Positions 1 through 5,505 of a stretch of 6,508 nucleotides of DNA are shown piece by piece (within the stretch, counting starts at the first letter, position 1; each line of letters starts with the position of its first letter). Under the pieces are notes generated by a model, which was not told where the DNA came from, made no database searches, and was given only the letters and a program-made list of their open reading frames with translations. Both the position numbers and the translations under genes were made by a program. Source of the DNA: Planctomycetes bacterium UBA1135 (lineage in GTDB: Bacteria; Planctomycetota; UBA1135); NCBI GenBank assembly GCA_002311925.1, contig DCAK01000039.1, forward strand, positions 315 through 6,822, read 5' to 3'.

Positions 1-15
1 GGCCTGGGGGGGGGG

Positions 16-31
16 AGCCGGGAAACCGGCT
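16..31 (-). terminator. GC-rich hairpin after mnmH, possible terminator
   Basis: A perfect 6-bp inverted repeat (AGCCGG / CCGGCT) encloses a 4-base loop, ten bases past the mnmH stop codon. Read on the minus strand it lies at the end of the six-gene operon, where a terminator would be expected. It is followed on that strand by a run of ten C rather than a T tract, so it does not meet the usual rule for an intrinsic terminator. It could instead be a 3' stabilising hairpin or a Rho-dependent stop. Position is the main argument; stem length is modest. Confidence 0.35.
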
Positions 32-41
32 GGCTTGAATT

Positions 42-1193
42 CTAAACGGTCGGAGCGATGGCTGCTCCCTGTTCACGCAGTGAAATCAGGCTTTCCACGA
101 GACCGGGGTGGTCGGACCGAAGGGTTTCGGTCAAGAGGCGACCCGCGTCATGGCGGGAATAGAGGGGGTCGTAATAGTGTTCGAGGAGGGTTTCCGCCAC
201 TTCGCGCCATTTCCCATCGGAAAGCCACCGGGTCAACCGGCCATTCCACTCCCTTCCCATCCTTGCCTCCAGAAAGGGAAGGCGCTCGGCCATTTCACCC
301 CGAGCTTGGGGGAAACTCAGGTATTCCCGGCCCAAAGTGGCGGCTCGCCATTCCAGCGGGGCGTCGAGCTGTACCTGCGCCCCCTTCCCCATGGCCTCGA
401 ACAGGGGCGAGGGAATCTGGGAATCCCCCACCTTGCGGCTTTCCCCCTCGATGAACCAGGGAGGCTCTTCCATTTCTTCCAGCCTCGCCGCCAGGGCGGA
501 TTCGAAGGCCGGCTGGCTGACGGGGCTCATGCCGATGTCCCCGAGAATGGATGAGCGATGCTGGGCCAAGCCCTCGAGGTCGAGGGTGGAGCCGGGAAGA
601 GCCTCCTCCAATGCGGCCAATGCCCGCGTCTTGCCTGCACCGGTGGGCCCGCGGAGGACGATGAGGGGAAGGTCGTGGGGGATGGCGACCATGCGGGCCA
701 TCACCCAGGCCCGGTAGCTTTTGTATCCGCCTTTCAGAACCGCGACCGGGCCCTCGCCCATGAGACTCAAGAGCGCCGTCACCGAAGCCGACCTCATCCC
801 TCCGCGCCAGCAAGAAAGAACCTTGAGCGATTCGGGCGAAGGGGGAAAGGCCGCCGGCTCGACCTTGATGGCCGTGGCTCCCCCTTTCAACCGGCGGGCC
901 AGCGCGCCGAAGACTTCCTCCCACTCCAGGGTCGAAACTTCCCGGTCCAGGATTCCGCCGAGCAGGGAACCCAGTCCCTTCTCCACGAGGTCCAACCCAT
1001 GGTCGAGGGCGGCCCGGTGGGAATCCTTGTGGTAGAGAAGGCCGACCGCGGCGCGGCCCTGGTCGTCAAGGAGGGGGTGGCTTCTGGACCCGGGAATGTG
1101 GTCCCGTGCGAATTCTCGCGGGCTGCGCAGGTCGATGAACTCGACGCCAGCGGAGCCGCGAACCTCCTCGAAACGAACGGACGGGAGTCTCAT
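42..1193 (-). CDS. mnmH: tRNA 2-selenouridine synthase MnmH/SelU
   Basis: This 383-residue protein matches the MnmH (SelU, YbbB) family in architecture and length. The enzyme replaces sulfur by selenium at the wobble 2-thiouridine of tRNAs for Lys, Glu and Gln, using selenophosphate, with a geranylated intermediate. An N-terminal rhodanese domain spans about residues 5-165. It contains the DLRSPREF and HIPG motifs (21-35) and the catalytic loop CWRGGMRS, whose Cys128 corresponds to the family's active-site cysteine, followed by LKGGYKSYR (153-161). A P-loop, GPTGAGKT (182-189), opens the ATPase-like C-terminal half, followed by the family signatures LDLEGLAQHR (204-213), SQPAFE (226-231) and EGESRKVGD (249-257). 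The ATG at 1193 follows the previous gene by 15 bases and has a G-rich stretch just upstream in place of a classic Shine-Dalgarno. It is the last gene of the operon, and the stop is TAG. Selenophosphate synthetase (SelD) is not in the window, so selenium use by the host is implied but not shown. Confidence 0.95.
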   Translation of the reverse strand: MRLPSVRFEEVRGSAGVEFIDLRSPREFARDHIPGSRSHPLLDDQGRAAVGLLYHKDSHRAALDHGLDLVEKGLGSLLGGILDREVSTLEWEEVFGALARRLKGGATAIKVEPAAFPPSPESLKVLSCWRGGMRSASVTALLSLMGEGPVAVLKGGYKSYRAWVMARMVAIPHDLPLIVLRGPTGAGKTRALAALEEALPGSTLDLEGLAQHRSSILGDIGMSPVSQPAFESALAARLEEMEEPPWFIEGESRKVGDSQIPSPLFEAMGKGAQVQLDAPLEWRAATLGREYLSFPQARGEMAERLPFLEARMGREWNGRLTRWLSDGKWREVAETLLEHYYDPLYSRHDAGRLLTETLRSDHPGLVESLISLREQGAAIAPTV

Positions 1194-1208
1194 GACCCCC
1201 CAGTCTAG

Positions 1209-1967
1209 TCAGCGGCCCTGGTGAGGAGGCGGCCGATGCCGTCCATGGGGCCGAGGGATGTCTCCCCTGTCAGGCCGTACCCTTTCCAATCCACGGAAAA
1301 ATTCTGGAGGGGAAAGGGCCTCAAGAGTGGCGGATTGCTCGGCGTCCAATCCCCACTTTTTCCACAACCCCCGCTCCCTGGCTTTCCGGCAAATCCTCCA
1401 CTTTTCGACCTGTCCCAGGGCGGCGAGGACCTCGGTAGTGGAAGCCGTCTTCAAGTATTCCGCCGCCTTCTCACCGATCCACCCCTCGGAAACCGCCCGA
1501 AGAAGATGGGATTCCATCTGGCCTCGGCGGAATTCTCTAACCATTTCTCGGGACCTCCGGACTCGGTGCTCGAGCGGAGCGCCGCGAAGCTCCTTTTCGA
1601 ATCCAGGTGGAAGGGCCTCGCCGAGCTTCCCTGCCCGGTGAGCCAATCGCCCCCTCATTCTTTCATGAAGGCGATGGGTCCGGTCCTTGCGGCTGCTCTT
1701 TTCCCACACGGCTCTTTCGTCGGGGGAGAGATTGTCCAGCTCCGCTCGACCCAGTTCGCCCAGAACGGAAGCCCGTCGTCGGAGTTCCCGGCGGGCCTCA
1801 GAAGAGAGTTTGCTGAATTCAGCGTGGCGCTTCACGAAGTGGCCCCGGTCCTCCTCGCTCAAGGCAGCCCACCAAGCCGTGGCACGCCCCTTTTGGCGGA
1901 CAGGCTCATCCCCCGCCCCTTGCCCCTCGTCCACGCCTCCCAACAGCAACAGCACGGTGAGAATCAT
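1209..1967 (-). CDS. probable exported Arg/Glu-rich helical protein of the sigma module
   Basis: I do not recognise this 252-residue protein with certainty. The first 11 residues (MILTVLLLLGG) are hydrophobic and followed by a GQGAGDEP stretch, like a short signal peptide but without a basic n-region. The remainder is charged and helical, with recurring short motifs: ALSEEDR (35-41), KLSSEARREL (53-62), NLSPDERAVW (80-89) and ALSPPEF (217-223). This pattern resembles DUF3106-like and other periplasmic helical proteins. The start ATG overlaps the stop of the preceding small membrane protein (ATGA, 1967-1964) and has a strong GGAGGGG five bases upstream, so start and co-expression are well supported. 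A role as periplasmic partner of the anti-sigma factor is an inference from position. The last 30 or so residues (from about Phe224) are rich in Arg, Pro and His and show weaker codon bias; a one-base shift at the T5 run (plus-strand A5, 1297-1301) gives a more natural ending at TAG 1205. The C-terminus as listed may therefore be wrong. Confidence 0.75.
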   Translation of the reverse strand: MILTVLLLLGGVDEGQGAGDEPVRQKGRATAWWAALSEEDRGHFVKRHAEFSKLSSEARRELRRRASVLGELGRAELDNLSPDERAVWEKSSRKDRTHRLHERMRGRLAHRAGKLGEALPPGFEKELRGAPLEHRVRRSREMVREFRRGQMESHLLRAVSEGWIGEKAAEYLKTASTTEVLAALGQVEKWRICRKARERGLWKKWGLDAEQSATLEALSPPEFFRGLERVRPDRGDIPRPHGRHRPPPHQGR

Positions 1968-2353
1968 TTCTCCCCCTCCGCCTGGTCGAGAATCCAGGTT
2001 CCGGCGGCTTCGTCGGTGAGAGCGAGCTCGAGGGCGTCATCCGAAATCAGGTCCCAGGCCTCCAAAAGGGCCCGGTCGGAAAAAATCGCATCCAGCTCGG
2101 CCTGCGCGACGGCCGGGCCTTCGATGACGGCGGGTGGCAGGTGAAGAGACGGGGCCCCCTGACCCATCCAATAACCCGCGCCGAGAAGAAGAAGAGCGGC
2201 AGCCGCCCGGGCCAACCAAGCCCCGCGAAGAACCTTCGCAAATGCCGAAGGCTTCTCCTGAGCCACCCTTACGCGAACCTCATCCCCGAATCCCGCCGAA
2301 ACGGGGGTTTCCGGATAGCGGTCCAGCATCGTGTCCAACCAATCTTCAGTCAT
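1964..2353 (-). CDS. small single-pass membrane protein, likely anti-sigma factor
   Basis: This 129-residue protein has a polar N-terminal region (1-45), one hydrophobic segment at about residues 46-63 (LARAAAALLLLGAGYW), and an acidic C-terminal part of about 65 residues (for example LISDDALELAL, 102-112) that should lie outside the cytoplasmic membrane. It follows the ECF sigma factor directly, sharing ATGACTGA at 2353-2346, and is coupled to the next gene by ATGA. This is the usual place and topology for a membrane-bound anti-sigma factor that holds the sigma factor until a signal arrives. It lacks the His-x3-Cys-x2-Cys motif of zinc-binding anti-sigma domains; there is no cysteine in it at all. 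The amphipathic stretch with GFGDEVRVRVAQ (21-32) is the best candidate for sigma contact. The anti-sigma role is inferred from position and topology, not from a recognised domain. Confidence 0.75.
   Translation of the reverse strand: MTEDWLDTMLDRYPETPVSAGFGDEVRVRVAQEKPSAFAKVLRGAWLARAAAALLLLGAGYWMGQGAPSLHLPPAVIEGPAVAQAELDAIFSDRALLEAWDLISDDALELALTDEAAGTWILDQAEGEK
1973..1979 (-). promoter_or_regulatory. Shine-Dalgarno of the exported helical protein gene
   Basis: GGAGGGG on the minus strand lies five bases before ATG 1967 and inside the end of the small membrane protein gene. It fixes the start of the exported protein and shows that the gene can recruit ribosomes itself, in addition to coupling through the ATGA overlap. 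Confidence 0.7.
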
Positions 2354-2930
2354 TTTCTCGATTCCTCAGGGGGGCCAGCTGCTCTCGAAGCTTCTCCCGG
2401 CCTCGGTGGAGAAGCGACTTCACGGCCTTGGGCCCGATTCCAAGGACTTCCCCGATGGCGGGGAGGTCCAGGTCTTCATAGTGTTGCAACACCAGGGCCG
2501 CCCTTTGGTTCTCCGGCAATGTGGCAAGGGCTCGGTCCAGGATGATCCCCCAGTCCACCCGGCCCAAGGCCTTGACCGGCGCGTCCGGAGCGGTGTCGGG
2601 GATTTCCCCCCCGGGAGAACCAGGTTCCTGGATGGACAATACCGCCTGCCTCTTGTCGTCCCGGATTCGATTGAGGGCAAGGTTGAAGGAAATCCGGTAG
2701 AGCCAGGTGGTGAATCTTCCCCGGGGGCGGTAACGGTCCCGAGCGCGCCAAACACGGATGAAGGTCTCCTGGGCAAGGTCCTCCACCATGGAATGAGGAC
2801 CCAAAATCTTGCGAAGCATCCCGACCACCGGGCCCTGATATTCCTCCACCACCTTGTCGAAAGCGAGATCGTCTCCCGCCTGAAAGGCGAGCATCCAGGC
2901 CACTCCGGGGTCGGGTTGGGCCCGGCTCAT
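2346..2930 (-). CDS. ECF-type RNA polymerase sigma factor
   Basis: This 194-residue protein is a group 4 (extracytoplasmic function) sigma factor of the sigma-70 family, with only regions 2 and 4. Region 2, about residues 23-94, includes MVEDLAQETFIRVWRA (48-63), which binds the polymerase clamp, and GRFTTWLYRISFNLALNRIR (71-90), which recognises the -10 element. A linker of about 35 residues (95-126) follows. Region 4, about 127-187, carries LATLPENQRAALVLQHYEDL (135-154) and the helix-turn-helix LPAIGEVLGIGPKAVKSLLH (156-175), which reads the -35 element. An in-frame ATG 51 bases upstream would add 17 residues, but ATG 2930 is preferred: it has GGAGGG six bases before it and overlaps the signal peptidase stop as ATGA. 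The following gene is the likely anti-sigma factor. Its regulon cannot be read from the window. Confidence 0.95.
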   Translation of the reverse strand: MSRAQPDPGVAWMLAFQAGDDLAFDKVVEEYQGPVVGMLRKILGPHSMVEDLAQETFIRVWRARDRYRPRGRFTTWLYRISFNLALNRIRDDKRQAVLSIQEPGSPGGEIPDTAPDAPVKALGRVDWGIILDRALATLPENQRAALVLQHYEDLDLPAIGEVLGIGPKAVKSLLHRGREKLREQLAPLRNREND

Positions 2931-4036
2931 TCCCGTCCCTCCGGCTCTCCCCACCCTGGAGAAAGGTCCCCGGCCGGCCACAGGCGAAACGCCACCCGCC
3001 CGCGAATCGCGGAGGATTGAACGGGACCGTACTGGCGGCTGTCGCGACTCAAGCTGGAATTATCCCCGAGAAGGAAAAACTCCCCCTCCGCCAGCCTCAA
3101 CCCCTTCCCGCAGGCATGGGTTCCGCTGGCTTCCCACCGAAAATCCCGAAGAACCCGGGCCTGGCGAATGAGCGCCCCATCCTGGCCCCCGAACCCGGCC
3201 TGCTCCCATCGGACCGAGCTGGGGACATCCGCCAGGACGATGGGTTCCACTTCGGCATAGGGAGTGGGCGGGAAAATCGGCTTCCCGTCAAGAGAGACCT
3301 GCAGGACCTGATTGGCCAGGGTGAGGAACATGCGATGCCGGGGAAGGGGGGGGAGGTCTTCGACCTTCCCCAATTCAAGGACTTCCCCACGGCGCAGCGA
3401 TTGGAGGCGGAGCTCCCGTCCACCCTTGGCCAGGCGGAGCAGAAAGGTGGTTCCCCCTTCCCGCAGGGCCACGAACCCATAGGCCTCGGGAGAAAGGAGC
3501 TCCAGGTCCACCTCGATTCCCAAATCTTCCGCCGGGCGACCGCCCGGCTCCCGACCACCGCGCAGAAGCATCCCCTCCGACGGGGGCGTACGCAGAAAGG
3601 CGGTGCTGCGCTTGCGGGCCAACCAACCGTCGGCCTGGGGTTCGAATCCAGCTTCAAGGAGGCCGAAACCCTCGTCAAGAAGAGGGCCGGCAAGGTGAAT
3701 CAGGGGAATCATCCCGTCAGGGCCGGGGAGGCGGCGGGCGAATAGATTTCCATCCACCAGGAGGTCCCCCCCGACGAGCATGATTTCTTCGCCGGGGAGG
3801 CCCAGGACCCGCTTGACGGCGGACATCCCTGAATCGGGTTCCCTGAAGACCAGGACATCGCCGCGCTTGATTTCATCTTCTCCAACGGGAACCACGAGGG
3901 CCCAATCTCCATTTTCCAGCCACGGCCTCATGGAGGGGCCGCGAATCTCGACCGGCGCGAACCAGGTGGAGAGGAGAAGAGCGGTGGCGATTCCGGCAAC
4001 CACGGCAAGAAGGGTCGCCTTGGGTCGCCGCCTCAC
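2927..4036 (-). CDS. lepB: signal peptidase I with a large inserted domain
   Basis: This is the membrane serine protease that cleaves signal peptides from exported proteins. A basic N-terminus (RRRPK, 2-6) precedes one transmembrane anchor at about residues 7-25. The catalytic Ser35 lies in GPSMRPWLENGD (box B). The general base Lys75 lies in VKRVLGLPGEE (boxes C/D). Box E, GDNSSLSRDSRQYG, is at 324-337, close to the C-terminus. Boxes D and E are usually much closer together; here about 240 residues separate them, giving 369 residues in all. About residues 170-301 of the insertion have an alternating beta pattern (IEVDLELL, TTFLLRLA, ELRLQSL, MFLTLANQVLQVSLDGKPI) like a LamG or concanavalin-like jelly roll. 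I chose GTG 4036 because it overlaps the mgtE stop as GTGA and places basic residues right before the anchor. The open frame continues 137 codons upstream, but that part lies antiparallel in composition (Arg/Gly/Pro rich) and overlaps mgtE. No strong Shine-Dalgarno precedes the GTG, so translation is probably coupled to mgtE. Confidence 0.93.
   Translation of the reverse strand: MRRRPKATLLAVVAGIATALLLSTWFAPVEIRGPSMRPWLENGDWALVVPVGEDEIKRGDVLVFREPDSGMSAVKRVLGLPGEEIMLVGGDLLVDGNLFARRLPGPDGMIPLIHLAGPLLDEGFGLLEAGFEPQADGWLARKRSTAFLRTPPSEGMLLRGGREPGGRPAEDLGIEVDLELLSPEAYGFVALREGGTTFLLRLAKGGRELRLQSLRRGEVLELGKVEDLPPLPRHRMFLTLANQVLQVSLDGKPIFPPTPYAEVEPIVLADVPSSVRWEQAGFGGQDGALIRQARVLRDFRWEASGTHACGKGLRLAEGEFFLLGDNSSLSRDSRQYGPVQSSAIRGRVAFRLWPAGDLSPGWGEPEGRE
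2937..2942 (-). promoter_or_regulatory. Shine-Dalgarno fixing the sigma factor start
   Basis: GGAGGG on the minus strand lies six bases before ATG 2930 and within the last codons of the signal peptidase gene. It favours this start over the in-frame ATG at 2981, which would place 17 Gly/Arg-rich residues before region 2. Confidence 0.7.
3134..3529 (-). other. predicted jelly-roll-like insertion in signal peptidase I
   Basis: This encodes about residues 170-301 of the signal peptidase. Short alternating hydrophobic strands separated by turns, with LDGKPI near the end and a closing ARVLRDFRW strand, resemble LamG/DUF1080-type beta sandwiches. The catalytic boxes lie on either side and are intact, so the domain is an addition to a working protease rather than a disruption. 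The fold is inferred from the pattern alone. Confidence 0.5.
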
Positions 4037-5412
4037 TGGAGAAGGAGAAAGGCCGAGCCGAAGAAAAGAAGAACGGCAGATAAATCGCTGACGGCCATCA
4101 TGACCGGGCCCGAAACCAGGGCGGGGTCGAGCCCCGCGGCTTCGCTTCCCATGGCGATGGAGCTGGCGGCGATCGCGGCCCAGGTCATGGCGAGAAACAG
4201 GGCGAGGCCCATGGCCAAGCCGAATTGAAGATTGCCGGCGAAGACCGCCGCAACGGGGGTGGCGAGAAGGGCGCAGAACAGGCCCAAAAGAGCCCCGACC
4301 TGGACCTCCGCCAGGAAAATCGGAAAGCGGCGGCCGGGAACGATTTGGCCCACGGCAAAACCCCGAACAAGGACGGCGGAGATTTGCATGCCGATGGTTC
4401 CGGAAAGGGCCAGGACCATTGGCACATAGGCCACCAAGTCCAACCAAAGACCACCTCCCGCTGAAGATGCGTCGAATCCGGACTTGGCCGCAAAATAATT
4501 CATGATTCTGGACATCACCAGGCCAGCGGCCACGGTCACCACCAGCATCGGGGCACGGTGGCCCACCTTTCTCAGAAGAGGTTCAATGGCATCCAACTCC
4601 GCCCCCGCGCCGGCGAGAAGCAGAACGTCTTCCGAGCCCTCCTCTTCCAGGACCTCGAGCGCGTCGTCGGCGGTCACGATGCCCACCACATGGCCGCGCA
4701 AATCCACGATGGGGATTGTGCCCAGGTTGTAGTGAAGGATGCGGTGGGCGACCTCCTCGCGGTCCTCGTCGACCCCGGCGTGGAGGATGTCGGGATTCAT
4801 GATTTCCCCCACCTCCTCGTGGATGTTCGCCTCGAGCAATTCCCGCGTCGAAAGGACCCCGATGAGAACCCCCTTCTCGTCCACCACGTATAGGGCGTAG
4901 ACCGTCTCGGCTTCGTCCTCGTCGCGCTTGATTCTCTTGAGGACATCCCCGACATGCTCATGAGGCCGGATGGAAATGAATTCCGTGGTCATCATTCCGC
5001 CCGCAGAATCCGCCGGGTAGCCCGAAAGGTGACGCAAATCCGCCGCCTCCTCGGGATCCACGAAACACATTACCTGGAGGCGGAATTCTTCGGACAACAC
5101 CTCCAGGAGGTCGGCTCCATCGTCCGCGGGCATCTTCCCCAGCAGGGTGCCGAGCTCCTCGGGGCTCATCCCCTCGAGCACCCTTTCCTGAAGTTGGGGC
5201 TCGCCCTCAGCCAACACCTCCGCCGCGTCTTCCAAGGAAAGGTCCTTGAAAATCCTCCGGGCCTCTTCCTTCGACAGGTCGAGCCAGAGGACATCCGCGA
5301 GGTCGGCGGCATGGTGGCTTTCCGCCGGCTGGAATGGAGTCCCCGAAGGCTCCTCCAGGTGATCGCGCAGCGCCTGAAGAACCTGCTGTCTGAGCTCGCG
5401 ACGACGTGCCAT
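4033..5412 (-). CDS. mgtE: MgtE-family magnesium transporter
   Basis: This 459-residue protein has the full MgtE layout: a cytoplasmic helical N domain (about 20-130, repeated acidic helices such as LSLEDAAEVLAEGEP), a CBS domain pair (about 138-260, starting GGMMTTEFISI and including MNPDILHAGVDED and LGTIPIVDLRGHVVGIVTADD), and five membrane segments (about 286-307, 324-351, 364-391, 397-423 and 430-459). In the last segment, GLDPALVSGPVMMAVSDLSA contains Asp443, at the place of the pore Asp432 of the Thermus thermophilus channel. The family channels Mg2+ inward as a dimer, and the N and CBS domains close the pore when internal Mg2+ is high. The TM2 signature reads SGTIGMQIS where most relatives have GN-x-G-x-Q. 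An upstream in-frame ATG (5481) exists, but ATG 5412 is preferred because GGGAGGA lies eight bases before it. First gene of the operon; its TGA overlaps the signal peptidase GTG. Confidence 0.95.
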   Translation of the reverse strand: MARRRELRQQVLQALRDHLEEPSGTPFQPAESHHAADLADVLWLDLSKEEARRIFKDLSLEDAAEVLAEGEPQLQERVLEGMSPEELGTLLGKMPADDGADLLEVLSEEFRLQVMCFVDPEEAADLRHLSGYPADSAGGMMTTEFISIRPHEHVGDVLKRIKRDEDEAETVYALYVVDEKGVLIGVLSTRELLEANIHEEVGEIMNPDILHAGVDEDREEVAHRILHYNLGTIPIVDLRGHVVGIVTADDALEVLEEEGSEDVLLLAGAGAELDAIEPLLRKVGHRAPMLVVTVAAGLVMSRIMNYFAAKSGFDASSAGGGLWLDLVAYVPMVLALSGTIGMQISAVLVRGFAVGQIVPGRRFPIFLAEVQVGALLGLFCALLATPVAAVFAGNLQFGLAMGLALFLAMTWAAIAASSIAMGSEAAGLDPALVSGPVMMAVSDLSAVLLFFGSAFLLLQ

Positions 5413-5505
5413 GGCCGGTTTCCTCCCTTTCAGGTCTAATGGTAGCGACGGCCTTCCCCTCGAACCCGAACCCGTTATCATCGCTCACACGCCCTCTGAC
5501 CATTC
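5413..5505. promoter_or_regulatory. divergent intergenic region with presumed promoters
   Basis: This 93-base gap separates mgtE (minus) from the plus-strand gene and must carry promoters for both. On the minus side a Shine-Dalgarno, GGGAGGA, lies at 5427-5421. On the plus side TATCAT at 5476-5481 could be a -10 element, but no convincing -35 lies 16-18 bases before it. A short tandem CGAACC-like repeat occurs at 5461-5473. I found no convincing operator palindrome and no obvious magnesium riboswitch fold; the leader is also too short for the known M-box class. Confidence 0.45.
5421..5427 (-). promoter_or_regulatory. Shine-Dalgarno fixing the mgtE start
   Basis: GGGAGGA on the minus strand, eight bases before ATG 5412. 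It decides for this start over the in-frame ATG at 5481, whose extra 23 residues would also run through this site. Confidence 0.75.

Noticed and set aside
1221..2144. A 307-codon plus-strand frame opposite the exported and membrane protein genes
   Set aside because: No motif, no supporting ribosome site, and it overlaps minus-strand genes with overlapping start-stop junctions.
3639..3649. GGTTCGAATCC, which looks like a tRNA T-loop
   Set aside because: It lies inside the signal peptidase coding region, and no acceptor, anticodon or D stem can be built around it.
2331..3745. Plus-strand open frames opposite the sigma factor and signal peptidase
   Set aside because: Both are antisense shadows; the minus-strand frames carry clear sigma region 2/4 and signal peptidase boxes.
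4037..4447. N-terminal extension of the signal peptidase frame by 137 codons
   Set aside because: It lies entirely inside mgtE, is Arg/Gly/Pro rich like an out-of-frame reading, and precedes a good GTG start with a basic n-region and membrane anchor.
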